NCBI RefSeq assembly: GCF_001042485.2
Contig: NZ_LBMN02000005.1
Span: forward strand, 179,218-243,217
Direction of reading: 5' to 3'
Source: Bacillus paralicheniformis
GTDB lineage: Bacteria; Bacillota; Bacilli; Bacillales; Bacillaceae
Length of the DNA stretch: 64,000 bases
Made by a program: the position numbers and the translations under genes. Below, piece after piece: positions 8,676-17,556 of this stretch; within the stretch, counting starts at the first letter, position 1, and every line of letters starts with the position of its first letter. The notes under the pieces are model-generated. The model did not search any database. It worked only from the letters and a program-made list of their open reading frames with translations, and was not told the DNA's origin.

Positions 8676-9386
8676 CTATTTCTCCTTACCAGTTAAAAAT
8701 ACGATGGATTTGACTAACTTCTTAGCTTTCTTTTCAGCAGAATCAACATCAAGTGAACAAGGTTTAGAACTTTTTAGACAAGTAAAGTCAAATGTAAATT
8801 GTATGCCAACATAATTCTGTTTATTTATATAACCAATATAGGAATGAGTCTCATTATTTTTTTGATTTGTATCGTCGTGAACAGTTTTCATATACGCAAA
8901 ATAAATATCCTTATCTTTTTCCTGGAACTTTTCAAATTGTCCTTTATATCCATTTTCCTCCCTCACTTGTTCTAACATTTCATTTGGATTATTGATGAAA
9001 GATTGATTTAGGTAATATTCTACAGAAGCATTAAGAGAAACATTCGTTTTTTCATCGTAGCTATAAAAAGAGATTATCTCTTCATCTTTTCCGAGAGAGG
9101 ATAAATTGTCATCATATTTCCCATCCTCCGGAAACAACATCGTAAACCCTTTCAGTTTAGACTCAAGCAAATAATAGCCCGGCTCGACTTCCTTTGTTGA
9201 TGCCATGTATTCTCTTGTTTTCTCATCTTGGAACGCCGGAACCTGCGGGAGGTCTTTCGGGTCCATATCTTTCGGCTTGACCGCTTCTTCTTGATTGCCG
9301 TTCTTGCCGTTTTGGCTGTCGTTCATACTGCATCCTCCTGTAAAGATTAGTATTATAGAAAAACACAATATCATCATCTTTTTCAT
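8676..9386 (-). CDS. Lipoprotein, candidate immunity protein (TilA-like)
   Basis: A 236-residue lipoprotein: signal MKKMMILCFSIILIFTGGCS with the lipobox Cys at residue 19, a low-complexity Asn/Gly/Lys linker, then a globular domain of ~180 residues. Its stop codon TAG and the ATG of the lipase gene are separated by one base, and the lipase ribosome binding site AAGGAG is inside this gene, so the two are translationally coupled. An extracytoplasmic lipoprotein paired with a secreted lipase is the arrangement of TilA/TslA, where the lipoprotein protects the producer's outer membrane face. The N-terminal part is GC-richer than the AT-rich C-terminal part. Function is inferred from context. Confidence 0.65.
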   Translation of the reverse strand: MKKMMILCFSIILIFTGGCSMNDSQNGKNGNQEEAVKPKDMDPKDLPQVPAFQDEKTREYMASTKEVEPGYYLLESKLKGFTMLFPEDGKYDDNLSSLGKDEEIISFYSYDEKTNVSLNASVEYYLNQSFINNPNEMLEQVREENGYKGQFEKFQEKDKDIYFAYMKTVHDDTNQKNNETHSYIGYINKQNYVGIQFTFDFTCLKSSKPCSLDVDSAEKKAKKLVKSIVFLTGKEK

Positions 9387-9666
9387 TTTATTAAACCTCC
9401 AAGGGCTTTTAAGTTAAGCTGCAAGCACTTCATTTTAATGCGAATGACATGCTTGAAAATGATACTTTTTTATGTTACAACATGGAATAAATTAGATAAA
9501 TAGGAAATAAGAATCACCACCCTGCAAATCGTATGCCGGCCCTCTGAAAAAACAGGCAGTATGGTTGATGCGCCAAGGCTCCGAAAGGTACTGCGGTTTA
9601 GTTTACCAAAGAGGAAATATGAAAAAAGAACCACTTTATACTTCTTGTTAAAAACGAGTTCACAAT
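9387..9666. other. Intergenic region upstream of the lipoprotein gene
   Basis: About 280 bases without a convincing gene. Short reading frames here lack ribosome binding sites and family resemblance. It should hold the promoter of the lipoprotein-lipase operon on the minus strand; an AT-rich stretch at 9430-9500 is a plausible site, but no clean -35/-10 pair could be assigned. Confidence 0.4.
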
Positions 9667-9667
9667 T

Positions 9668-9694
9668 AAAAAAGCACCTTATCAAGGTGCTTTT
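9668..9694 (-). terminator. Terminator of garD
   Basis: Minus strand AAGCACCTTGATAAGGTGC forms a 7-bp stem with a short loop followed by six T residues, immediately after the garD stop codon. Confidence 0.85.
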
Positions 9695-9696
9695 CG

Positions 9697-9739
9697 ATCA
9701 AGTCACAGGCGCGGGGTTGAACAAACACAAGTCATTGGA
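9697..9739 (-). repeat. garD 3' end, second copy of the 43-bp direct repeat
   Basis: Matches 6305-6347 over 43 bases with one difference. Here it is the true end of garD, including the TGA stop (9698-9700). Confidence 0.9.
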
Positions 9740-11224
9740 GAGCCCCCAATGTTCCGCCCATGTTTTCCTTCCGCTTGCGACGTTAAGGATCGTCCTGAAA
9801 ATTTCCCAGCCGACTTCTTCTATTGAAGCTTCACCTGTTGCGATCCGTCCGGCGTTAACGTCGATTAAATCGCGCCAATCTTCTGATAATGACTGCCGGG
9901 TTGCCACTTTCATAACCGGAGCCATTTCAAGGCCGTACGGCGTTCCTCTTCCGGTTGTAAATACTTGCAAATGCATGCCCGAAGCCAGTTGCAGGGTGCC
10001 GCATACAAAATCGCTTGCAGGTGTCGCTGCAAAAGTGAGTCCCTTCTGTACAGCCCTTTCACCTGGCGCGAGTACGGCATTGATCGGGCTGCTTCCCGAT
10101 TTCGCGATCGAGCCGAGCGATTTCTCAACCACGTTTGCCAGCCCGCCCCTTTTGTTCCCTGGCGACGGATTGGCGCTTCGGTCTGATTCGCCTCTTTCCA
10201 GATAGCGGTCATACCAAGCCATTTCCCGAATCAGGGCGCGACCGACTTCTTCATTGACAGCGCGCGGTGTTAAGAGATGAACGGCATCGCGGACTTCGGT
10301 GACTTCCGAAAATAAAACCGTGGCCCCTGCCCGGACGAGTAAGTCGGCCGCATATCCCGCCGCGGGGTTTGCGGTCACTCCTGAGAAAGCGTCGCTGCCA
10401 CCGCACTGAAGGCCAATCACCAGGTCTGAAGCGGGACATGTTGTCCGCTTCCGTTCATTCAGCCTTTTTAAGCGCTCTTCGGCCATTTCCATAATCGATT
10501 GTATCATTTGCTCAAACCCTCGCCGTTCCTGCAATGAAAGAATGTTTTCAGCGTCTCCTTCCGGCTCTATCCTCGTCGGAAGGAGCTTCTCGCAGCCGAG
10601 TCCGATCACCATCGCTTCCCCGCCGAAATTAGGGTGTCTGGCGATATTTTGAATCGTTCGGATCGGGATTTTGGCTTCCGGCGCATTAATCGCCACACCG
10701 CAGCCGTACTGATGATTTAATGCAGCGACACCGTCAACGTTCGGATATTTTGGAAGCAGTTCCTCTTTAATTCGTTTAACTGCGTAATCGAGAACGCCTG
10801 CGACGCATTGCACGCTTGTCATAATGCCAAGCACGTTTCTCGTGCCGACGCTCCCGTCTTCATTCCGGTATCCTTCAAATGTGTACCCTTCAAGAGGGGG
10901 AGCGGGTTTTGGAACTTTGTTGGCGATGGGCAGTTCATCGAGCGGCGGAGCTTCCGGAAGCATGATATGCGACTCGGAAATCCCCCCGCCTTTTTCGATT
11001 GGTTTGACGGCATAGCCGATAACCTCACCGTAGCGAATAACGGCTCCCCCCTGTGTAATGTTCGTTAAAGCCACTTTATGACCTTGAGGTATCCGCTCCT
11101 GCAGTTTAAGCCCGCAAGGAAACACCGTCCCTTTCGGCAGTCCGCCGGCATTGACGATGATTGCGGTATTGTCTTTTTCGTTCACCTTAATGTACAGCGG
11201 GGTTTCAGTTTGATTGACAAGCAT
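9698..11224 (-). CDS. garD: Galactarate dehydratase
   Basis: A 508-residue cytoplasmic enzyme of the UxaA/GarD family that dehydrates galactarate (mucate) to 5-keto-4-deoxy-D-glucarate. The N-terminal SAF domain (~1-90) is followed by the dehydratase domain with [18 protein letters not shown] near 110, NHQYGCGV near 170, GLGCEK near 208 and [17 protein letters not shown] near 275. Cys and His in these motifs coordinate the catalytic metal in the family. GarD is preferred over altronate dehydratase because the next genes are gudD, gudP, a semialdehyde dehydrogenase and kdgD, as in B. subtilis ycb. The start lies downstream of AAAGGGGAG with rather long spacing. Its last 43 bases are duplicated at 6305. 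Confidence 0.9.
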   Translation of the reverse strand: MLVNQTETPLYIKVNEKDNTAIIVNAGGLPKGTVFPCGLKLQERIPQGHKVALTNITQGGAVIRYGEVIGYAVKPIEKGGGISESHIMLPEAPPLDELPIANKVPKPAPPLEGYTFEGYRNEDGSVGTRNVLGIMTSVQCVAGVLDYAVKRIKEELLPKYPNVDGVAALNHQYGCGVAINAPEAKIPIRTIQNIARHPNFGGEAMVIGLGCEKLLPTRIEPEGDAENILSLQERRGFEQMIQSIMEMAEERLKRLNERKRTTCPASDLVIGLQCGGSDAFSGVTANPAAGYAADLLVRAGATVLFSEVTEVRDAVHLLTPRAVNEEVGRALIREMAWYDRYLERGESDRSANPSPGNKRGGLANVVEKSLGSIAKSGSSPINAVLAPGERAVQKGLTFAATPASDFVCGTLQLASGMHLQVFTTGRGTPYGLEMAPVMKVATRQSLSEDWRDLIDVNAGRIATGEASIEEVGWEIFRTILNVASGRKTWAEHWGLSNDLCLFNPAPVT

Positions 11225-11292
11225 AAGTATTGATCAACTCCCCTTTTCGATCAGCGCCTTTCCACAGCCTTTCTCCCGCTGCGGCACATGTT

Positions 11293-11306
11293 AGAAAGCG
11301 CTGTCA
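11293..11306 (-). promoter_or_regulatory. cre-like CcpA site upstream of garD
   Basis: AGAAAGCGCTGTCA matches the cre consensus TGNAARCGNWWWCA except at the first base and one W position. It lies about 70 bases upstream of the garD start, fitting carbon catabolite repression. Confidence 0.45.
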
Positions 11307-11312
11307 AACAAC

Positions 11313-12026
11313 TTAATGATTGTTTTTTTCATCACGAAGACCATTCAGTATTTTGTCACGTACAAATTTTAAGTGCTCATACATATGGTGATAGGCTTGA
11401 TATGGGTCCCTTTGTTGAAGGGCTTTCAAAATATTCGTATGATATTCGACAGTCCGGTCCCTTTCCCTGTATGGAATCTGGCTGTCGATTTTGGCGTGTG
11501 TAATCAAGAGTGATTGAATCATGCCCTCAAGCACCGGGTTGTTCGCGCTCAAAGCGATAATCCGGTGAAATTCTTTATCTGCTTCTCCATAATGATTATC
11601 CGTGCTGTTTGCAATGATATCGATCGTTTCCTGCAGCCTTTCGAGCTGACTGTCATTGATCTTTTCTGCGGCGATCGTGACAAGCCCGAGTTCCAGCGCC
11701 ATCCTCGCTTCAATAATGGCCGGCAAATTATCAACCGCCAAAGCCAGCATGACAGAAAACGGCTGGATGCCAATTTTATCATTAAAATACGTGCCGTCCC
11801 GGGTTTTTCTTTTAATAATTCCGAGCGTTTCGAGTGATATTAAAGCTTCGCGGAGAACGGGTCTGCTCACATTCAGTTTTTCCATGAGCTCTATCTCCGT
11901 CGGCAGTTTGTCCCCCGGTTTCAATTGGCCGCTTGATAATAAATGGACGATTCGTTCTACAACCTGTTTCGCCAATGTCTTGCGATTGACTGATTCGACC
12001 TGCAATGTTTCCATATCTTCTTCCAC
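11313..12026 (-). CDS. ycbG: GntR/FadR-family regulator of the glucarate-galactarate genes
   Basis: A 237-residue regulator with an N-terminal winged helix (ELMEKLNVSRPVLREALISLE near residue 48) and a C-terminal all-helical FCD ligand-binding domain (EARMALELGLVTIAAEKI; DKEFHRIIALSANN; EYHTNILKAL), whose Asp and His residues usually bind a metal that contacts sugar-acid ligands. The start is GTG at 12026 with AAAGGGGG nine bases upstream; an ATG four codons in (12014) is the alternative. It lies between gudD and garD, all on one strand, like B. subtilis ycbG. The putative operator TTGTAAGACAA is upstream of it and of kdgD, suggesting autoregulation. Confidence 0.85.
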   Translation of the reverse strand: MEEDMETLQVESVNRKTLAKQVVERIVHLLSSGQLKPGDKLPTEIELMEKLNVSRPVLREALISLETLGIIKRKTRDGTYFNDKIGIQPFSVMLALAVDNLPAIIEARMALELGLVTIAAEKINDSQLERLQETIDIIANSTDNHYGEADKEFHRIIALSANNPVLEGMIQSLLITHAKIDSQIPYRERDRTVEYHTNILKALQQRDPYQAYHHMYEHLKFVRDKILNGLRDEKNNH

Positions 12027-12055
12027 GACTGTGGGCCCCCTTTCAGTTGTTCATA

Positions 12056-12066
12056 TTGTAAGACAA
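12056..12066. promoter_or_regulatory. Putative YcbG operator upstream of the regulator gene
   Basis: TTGTAAGACAA is a perfect TTGT-N3-ACAA dyad of the FadR/GntR type. The identical 11 bases recur at 17460-17470 upstream of kdgD. It lies 30 bases before the ycbG start codon. Confidence 0.6.
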
Positions 12067-12120
12067 AATATCGCGTATGACAATGTCGGCTAGGGGCCTC
12101 TCAAACCGCTGTTTCCGCAA

Positions 12121-13488
12121 TTAACGAACAAGACAAGGACGTTTAGGGTCGAAACGCCAATTTTCAATCAAAAACTGCATGGCAACGGCATCATTCCGCT
12201 CGCCTGCTTTCATTTTCTCATACCGTTCATTTGCTTTTTCCACCTGTTCCATGTCGATTTCAATGCCGAGCCCCGGCTGATCAGGAACTTGGACAGATCC
12301 GTCAGCAATTGAAAAAGGCTGTTTTGTCAGACGCTGTCCATCCTGCCAAATCCAATGCGTATCAATCGCCGTGATGTCGCCGGGAGCTGCTGCGGCAACG
12401 TGGGTGAACATGGCCAATGAGACGTCAAAATGGTTATTGGAGTGAGAACCCCACGTCAGCCCCCATTCATGGCACATTTGGGCAACGCGGACAGATCCCT
12501 GCATCGTCCAGAAATGCGGATCTGCCAGCGGTATATCAACAGCGTGCAGTTGTATCGCGTGCCCCATTTGCCGCCAGTCTGTCGCAATCATATTCGTTGC
12601 TGTCGGAATGCTTGTCGCACGGCGGAATTCGGCCATGATTTCCCGCCCCGAGTATCCGGCTTCCGCTCCGCAAGGGTCTTCCGCGTAGGCGAGCACATCC
12701 CGTTTTCCCTTACAAAGCGCAATCGCTTCTTCCAATGACCACGCGCCATTCGGGTCAAGGGTGATTCTCGCCTCGGGAAACCGTTTTGCCAAAGCGGATG
12801 CCGCCTCGATTTCTTCTTCTCCCGAAAGGACGCCGCCTTTTAATTTAAAATCATGAAAACCGTATCGTTCTTGAGCTGCTTCAGCAAGACGGACGATCGC
12901 CCCGGGTGTCAACGCTTCTTCGTGGCGGAGGCGGAACCAATCGTCACTTGCCTCTTGCTCACTAATATAGGGAAGCGTTGTGCGCTTTCGGTCGCCGATG
13001 TAAAACAAATAGCCGAGCATCTTCACTTTTTCCCGCTGCTGGCCTTCCCCCAAGAGCGACGCTACAGGGACGCCGAGAAATTTCCCGAGCAAATCGAGCA
13101 AAGCCGCTTCCAATGCGGTCACTGCGTGTATTGTCGTCCGCTGGTCAAAGGTCTGCACCCCGCGTCCTCCGGCATCCCGGTCTTTAAAACGACGCCTGAC
13201 AGACTGCAAAATCGATTGAACAGCGCCGAGCGGCTGACCGATGACAAGCGGCTTCGCCTGCTCCAGCGTCTGGCGGATCCGTTCGCCGCCCGGAACTTCG
13301 CCGACACCGAGAGCGCCTGATGAATCTTTTAAAATCACGATATTCCGTGTGAAAAAGGGGCCGTGAGCTCCGCTTAAATTCAAAAGCATACTGTCGCGCC
13401 CTGCCACGGGTATGACCTGCATATCAGCAATTGACGGTGTTTGCGATGCTTGCTCCTCTTTTACATGCTGATGAATGTTTGTATTCAT
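12121..13488 (-). CDS. gudD: Glucarate dehydratase
   Basis: A 455-residue enolase-superfamily enzyme, the same length as B. subtilis GudD, which converts D-glucarate to 5-keto-4-deoxy-D-glucarate. The N-terminal capping domain is followed by the barrel with the catalytic Lys motif FKLKGG near residue 212, metal-binding acids in [14 protein letters not shown] near 240 and YAEDPCG near 272, and the catalytic His in [15 protein letters not shown] near 345. It is the fourth gene of the kdgD-ycbD-gudP-gudD run. A cre-like palindrome lies just upstream. The product feeds KdgD, as does that of GarD. Confidence 0.95.
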   Translation of the reverse strand: MNTNIHQHVKEEQASQTPSIADMQVIPVAGRDSMLLNLSGAHGPFFTRNIVILKDSSGALGVGEVPGGERIRQTLEQAKPLVIGQPLGAVQSILQSVRRRFKDRDAGGRGVQTFDQRTTIHAVTALEAALLDLLGKFLGVPVASLLGEGQQREKVKMLGYLFYIGDRKRTTLPYISEQEASDDWFRLRHEEALTPGAIVRLAEAAQERYGFHDFKLKGGVLSGEEEIEAASALAKRFPEARITLDPNGAWSLEEAIALCKGKRDVLAYAEDPCGAEAGYSGREIMAEFRRATSIPTATNMIATDWRQMGHAIQLHAVDIPLADPHFWTMQGSVRVAQMCHEWGLTWGSHSNNHFDVSLAMFTHVAAAAPGDITAIDTHWIWQDGQRLTKQPFSIADGSVQVPDQPGLGIEIDMEQVEKANERYEKMKAGERNDAVAMQFLIENWRFDPKRPCLVR

Positions 13489-13509
13489 ATCGATTTAGCC
13501 TCCCTCTTA

Positions 13510-13523
13510 TTAAAGCGCTTACA
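13510..13523 (-). promoter_or_regulatory. cre-like site between gudP and gudD
   Basis: TTAAAGCGCTTACA contains the AAAGCGCTT core and fits the cre consensus with one mismatch. It sits in the 37-bp gap before gudD, so it could act as a roadblock inside the operon or repress a local promoter. Confidence 0.4.
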
Positions 13524-13525
13524 TT

Positions 13526-14902
13526 TCATATGGATAAAGTGGTGTCCGCAGGGTCTTCCTCTTTCTGCAGTTCGATGCGCTTGATCGGCCCGACGAGAAA
13601 CAGATAACTTAATACCGCGGCAATCGCGTTGGCACCGACAAACACAAGCGCTCCGTTAAATGAGCCTGTCGCATTCACGATATATCCGATGATGATCGGT
13701 GTCGTGATGGACGCAATATTTCCAAAGGTGTTGAAGATGCCGCCGCTCAAGCCGGCACACTCCTTTGGCGAGGTATCTGACACAACCGCCCAGCCCAGCG
13801 CGCCAAATCCTTTTCCGAAAAAGGCAAGCGACATGATGGAAACGACCAGCCAAGATGAATCTGCATAGTTGCATACGATCATCGAGCAGGACATCAGCAT
13901 GCCGAGGATGATCGGCGTTTTTCTGGCAACCGTTATCGAGCAGCCCTTTTTCAAAAGGAAGTCTGACACGAACCCGCCCAGCAATCCTCCTAAAAATCCG
14001 CAGATTGCAGGAAGCGATGCGACAAAACCCGCTTCAAGGATCGACATGCCGCGTGCCTGAACGAGATAGACCGGAAACCAGGTCAGAAAGAAATAGGTCA
14101 ACGTTGTGATGCAGTATTGGGCGATATACACCCCGAGCAGCATCCGGCTTCTTAAAAGCTGCTTAATGTAAGGCCATTGGGACTCCTTTTCCTTCTTTTC
14201 CGTGTTCTTTCCCTCATCCATCGAGACAAGCGCGCCGCCTTCTTCGATGTACGCCAGTTCGGCGGCATTGATTCTCGGGTGTTTTTTGGGTTCGTAAATC
14301 GTTTTCAGCCAAATAAACGACATCGCAATCCCCAGAGCACCCATAATGACAAAAACCGTATGCCAGCTGAATGAGTGGGCGAGCCACCCCATCAGCGGTG
14401 AAAAAATGACAAGTGCAAAGTACTGCGCCGAGTTGAAGATCGCCGATGCTGTTCCGCGTTCAGAGCTTGGAAACCAGGAAGCCACCACCCGGCCGTTGCC
14501 CGGGAAGGACGGCGCTTCTGACAGACCGACGAGAAACCGGAGCGCAAATAAAAGGATAACGGCCGTTCCCGCGGCGAAAAAGCCAAGCGTTCCCTGCAAA
14601 AGGGTAAACAATGACCAAAAGAAGATGCTGGCGGCGATGATGATTTTCGACCCAAAGCGGTCGAGCAGCCAGCCTCCGGGAATTTGGCCGACAACATACG
14701 CCCAGCCAAATGCGGAAAAGACATACCCCATCGCCACCGAACTCAGCCCAAGCTCATGCTGCACAGAATCGCCGACAATCGAGAGTGTCGCACGGTCGGC
14801 ATAATTAATGGATGTGACGAGAAACAGCATAGACACGACAAACCAGCGGACAGAACTTCTTTTCCCCGCGGTATGGGGGGAGGCTGCACGATTTTTTTTC
14901 AT
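13526..14902 (-). CDS. gudP: Glucarate/galactarate transporter, MFS
   Basis: A 458-residue major facilitator of the anion:cation symporter (ACS) family with 12 predicted membrane helices. The N-terminal SINYADRATLSIVG segment and the VGLSEAPSFPGNGRVVASWF motif in helix 4 are typical of hexuronate, glucarate and phthalate permeases. The start is placed at the ATG at 14902 because AAAGGAG lies eight bases upstream; the frame extends seven codons further without a ribosome site. The extra N-terminus MKKNRAASPHTAGKRSS is basic and cytoplasmic. It imports D-glucarate or galactarate for GudD and GarD. Confidence 0.9.
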   Translation of the reverse strand: MKKNRAASPHTAGKRSSVRWFVVSMLFLVTSINYADRATLSIVGDSVQHELGLSSVAMGYVFSAFGWAYVVGQIPGGWLLDRFGSKIIIAASIFFWSLFTLLQGTLGFFAAGTAVILLFALRFLVGLSEAPSFPGNGRVVASWFPSSERGTASAIFNSAQYFALVIFSPLMGWLAHSFSWHTVFVIMGALGIAMSFIWLKTIYEPKKHPRINAAELAYIEEGGALVSMDEGKNTEKKEKESQWPYIKQLLRSRMLLGVYIAQYCITTLTYFFLTWFPVYLVQARGMSILEAGFVASLPAICGFLGGLLGGFVSDFLLKKGCSITVARKTPIILGMLMSCSMIVCNYADSSWLVVSIMSLAFFGKGFGALGWAVVSDTSPKECAGLSGGIFNTFGNIASITTPIIIGYIVNATGSFNGALVFVGANAIAAVLSYLFLVGPIKRIELQKEEDPADTTLSI

Positions 14903-14942
14903 AGCATCTTCTCCTTTATTCATTTGTACCGAAACGATTGAT

Positions 14943-16409
14943 TTACGGTTTGAAAAATACGGTTTTCACAGCTGTAAAAAATTCTTTTGCTGCCTCCCCC
15001 TGTTCCCGTGAATGTGAGCTCGATTGTTTAACGCCGCCGAATGGCGCCTGCAGTTCGACACCGGCGCTTTCGGCGTTGACGCGAATGAGCCCCGCTTCAA
15101 TTTCATCTATGAATGACAGCATCCAGCCGATGTTTTGCGTAAAAATGGAGGCGCTCAGGCCAAATTTGACGTCATTGGCCGTCTCCAAAGCTTCCTCAAG
15201 TGTATCCGCCTTGATTAATGCGATGACCGGGCCGAAAATTTCTTCTTGGGCAATCGTCATGCCGGAAGTGACATTGTCAAAAATGGCTGGCCTGATATAA
15301 TAGCCGTTTTCGTATTTTCCATCTGCCAGCCTATCGCCGCCGAAAATGAGGTCCGCTCCTTCTTGCTTTCCTTTTTCAATATAGGACAGGCAGTTGTCAA
15401 GCTGCTGTTTGTTCGCAATCGGTCCCATCCAGACATCTTCTTTTAAGCTGTCGCCGATTGTAATTTCTTTTGTTTGTTGAAGCAGCTTTTCTTTAAACCG
15501 GTTATAAACACCGTTTAAGACGATGACGCGGCTTGTCGCCGTACACTTTTGACCCGTCGACCGAAACGCTCCGCTGATGACCGCTTCAACCGCACTATCA
15601 AGGTCGGCGTCATCTGCTATGATCACCGGGTTTTTGCCGCCCATCTCAAGCTGATACTTCGCCCCTCTTTCAAACGCCGTCCGGCCGATAATTTTTCCGG
15701 TTTGGTTCGACCCTGTAAATGTAATTCCGTTCACATCCGGGTGTTCGGCAAGCCTTTGGCCGGCCGATGATCCTGGCCCTGTCACCGCATTGACCACGCC
15801 TGACGGAATCCCTGCTTCTTCAAAGCACGAGATAATTTTAAGGCAGGTGACTGCGGTTTCTGTAGCCGGCTTGATGACGACCGTGTTTCCATAGATGAGG
15901 GCAGGCGCCATTTTCCAAATTGGGATGGCAATGGGAAAATTCCAAGGCGAGATGACGCCGACGACACCGAGCGGCACCCTGTCGGTGTACATGAAAGCGG
16001 ATGTGTCGGTGGAGGGAATCACATCGCCCGTTTTCCGCATTCCCTCTCCGGCATAGTATCTGAGAATCGCGATTCCCCGCGCTGTTTCTCCTTTTGCTTC
16101 AGGCAGTGTTTTCCCCATTTCACGCGTCGCACACTCGGCAATTTCATTGAGGCGCTGTTCCATGATATCAGCGGCCTTGTAAAGAAATTGACCGCGCTCC
16201 GCTCCCGACAGCTTTCTCCAAGCCTTTTTGGCCTGCTTGGCCGCTTCAACCGCCCGGTCTACATCCGCAATCGAAGATTTTTGCACAAGCCCGACGATAT
16301 CCCGTGTATCTGCCGGGTTCAAGCTCTGTTCCATCCCGCCCGATTCAGCCTTCACCCAGCGGCCGTTGATAAAGTTAAAATACGTTTTATTTTCAGCTGC
16401 AACAGACAT
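14943..16409 (-). CDS. ycbD: Alpha-ketoglutarate semialdehyde dehydrogenase
   Basis: A 488-residue NAD(P)-dependent aldehyde dehydrogenase that oxidises 2,5-dioxopentanoate, the KdgD product, to 2-oxoglutarate. Motifs visible: [20 protein letters not shown] near residue 155 with the conserved Asn, [12 protein letters not shown] near 235, catalytic Glu in [10 protein letters not shown] near 257, and catalytic Cys in [12 protein letters not shown] near 290. The start at 16409 is preceded by AAAGGAGG; an upstream in-frame extension overlapping kdgD lacks a ribosome site. Same length as B. subtilis YcbD. Confidence 0.92.
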   Translation of the reverse strand: MSVAAENKTYFNFINGRWVKAESGGMEQSLNPADTRDIVGLVQKSSIADVDRAVEAAKQAKKAWRKLSGAERGQFLYKAADIMEQRLNEIAECATREMGKTLPEAKGETARGIAILRYYAGEGMRKTGDVIPSTDTSAFMYTDRVPLGVVGVISPWNFPIAIPIWKMAPALIYGNTVVIKPATETAVTCLKIISCFEEAGIPSGVVNAVTGPGSSAGQRLAEHPDVNGITFTGSNQTGKIIGRTAFERGAKYQLEMGGKNPVIIADDADLDSAVEAVISGAFRSTGQKCTATSRVIVLNGVYNRFKEKLLQQTKEITIGDSLKEDVWMGPIANKQQLDNCLSYIEKGKQEGADLIFGGDRLADGKYENGYYIRPAIFDNVTSGMTIAQEEIFGPVIALIKADTLEEALETANDVKFGLSASIFTQNIGWMLSFIDEIEAGLIRVNAESAGVELQAPFGGVKQSSSHSREQGEAAKEFFTAVKTVFFKP

Positions 16410-16429
16410 CTTCAAATTCCTCCTTTTGT

Positions 16430-17356
16430 TTATAGGGCAGCGGTCGTTTTCGGATAACGCCCCATCGCGTTTTTCAGAATGTTTTCGAGCTGCCGGCAAT
16501 GTTCTTTTTCCACCGGAACGATCGGCGGTCTCGCCGTGTTTTTCACATGAAGGCCCATGATTTCCATACCGGCTTTGATCAAAGACACGGCATAGCCCTT
16601 CCGAAGTTTGCGGATCTCGTTAATCGGCATGATGACATGCTCATAAATCTCTTTGACAAGCTGGTCGTTGCCGTTTAATAATGCCTCATAAAACATCCTT
16701 GAAATATGAGGAATATAATTGGATATCGCCGAAGAATAAGACGTGAAGCCAATCGGAGCATAGGCCGGCATCGTGACTTCAGCCATCGGCATTCCGTTGA
16801 GCCAGCCCAGCCTGTCTCCTATCGTATACGACAAACTGATATTCAACGCCATATCCCCTATGCCGTCTTTGAGCCCGACAAGCTGCTCGAGATCGGTCAG
16901 CCGCTGAATCTGTTCAAGTGTCAAAACCGCATTGTCTCGCTGATAAATGATGGCGTTTAAATCCGTGCTTTCAATGATTGTTTTCGTATACTGATAGAGG
17001 CCTTCCTGCTCTCCGTGTATCAAGTATGGCGGGAGAATCAGATAGCCGTCAGCCCCTTTTTCCTCGGAAATCCGCGCCCATTCCAAAGCGGTGCTCAAGT
17101 TGCCGCCCACTCCTGTGTAAACAGGCACCTTCCCGCCCGCCGCCGAGACGGCAATTTCGACCATTTGCTCATATTCCTTTGCGCTGAGAGACTGAAATTC
17201 TCCTGAGCCGCAAGCGATAAAAACCGCCTCAAGCCCTTCATCCAATAAAAAGCGGATGTTTTCGTAAAGTGCTTCTTCCTCCAGTTTTCCTTCCTTGTTG
17301 AAGGGTGCCACCGGGAAACCTAATATGCCTTCCGGCGCCTTCCGTAATTGACTCAT
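16430..17356 (-). CDS. kdgD: 5-dehydro-4-deoxyglucarate dehydratase
   Basis: A 308-residue class I aldolase-like enzyme of the DapA family, the same length as B. subtilis YcbC. It decarboxylates and dehydrates 5-keto-4-deoxy-D-glucarate to 2,5-dioxopentanoate. Visible motifs: GSGEFQSLS near residue 47, [10 protein letters not shown] near 83, IYQRDNAVL near 135 with the conserved Tyr, and the Schiff-base Lys in [10 protein letters not shown] near 158. The start at 17356 is chosen for AGGGGG nine bases upstream and for agreement with the family N-terminus; in-frame ATGs exist up to 17401. First gene of the operon, behind the putative YcbG operator and a cre-like site. Confidence 0.93.
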   Translation of the reverse strand: MSQLRKAPEGILGFPVAPFNKEGKLEEEALYENIRFLLDEGLEAVFIACGSGEFQSLSAKEYEQMVEIAVSAAGGKVPVYTGVGGNLSTALEWARISEEKGADGYLILPPYLIHGEQEGLYQYTKTIIESTDLNAIIYQRDNAVLTLEQIQRLTDLEQLVGLKDGIGDMALNISLSYTIGDRLGWLNGMPMAEVTMPAYAPIGFTSYSSAISNYIPHISRMFYEALLNGNDQLVKEIYEHVIMPINEIRKLRKGYAVSLIKAGMEIMGLHVKNTARPPIVPVEKEHCRQLENILKNAMGRYPKTTAAL

Positions 17357-17386
17357 CTCCGTCATCCCCCTGTCGTTCATTTCCTG

Positions 17387-17400
17387 AGAAAGCGTTATCA
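17387..17400 (-). promoter_or_regulatory. cre-like CcpA site upstream of kdgD
   Basis: AGAAAGCGTTATCA matches the cre consensus TGNAARCGNWWWCA with only the first base off. It lies 31 bases before the kdgD start codon, probably downstream of the promoter, where CcpA would block transcription. Confidence 0.5.
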
Positions 17401-17459
17401 TTCAGTTGAAATGCGATGTTTCTGTTTTAGAAAACCCCTCCATTCATCTTTTTGTTTAA

Positions 17460-17470
17460 TTGTAAGACAA
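17460..17470. promoter_or_regulatory. Putative YcbG operator upstream of kdgD
   Basis: TTGTAAGACAA, identical to 12056-12066. It lies in an AT-rich intergenic stretch about 100 bases before the first gene of the catabolic operon, a suitable position for GntR-family repression. Confidence 0.6.
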
Positions 17471-17517
17471 ATAAACAAATTGTCAATATCATTATTTTCT
17501 GATTTTTTTATATCAAG

Positions 17518-17556
17518 CAAAAAAAAAGAGACTGAAGACACGGTCCGTCTTCAGCC
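17518..17556 (-). terminator. Terminator of the phoD-tatAD-tatCD unit
   Basis: Minus strand CTGAAGAC / GTCTTCAG stem with a short loop, followed by TCTCTTTTTTTTT; it overlaps the last codon and stop of tatCD. Confidence 0.85.

Noticed and set aside
9470..9685. 71-residue minus-strand reading frame
   Set aside because: No ribosome site, no family resemblance, and it spans the garD terminator.
9698..11224. Altronate dehydratase uxaA instead of garD
   Set aside because: Same family, but the neighbours (gudD, gudP, kdgD, semialdehyde dehydrogenase, FCD-type GntR) are those of the galactarate/glucarate pathway, and no uronate genes are near.
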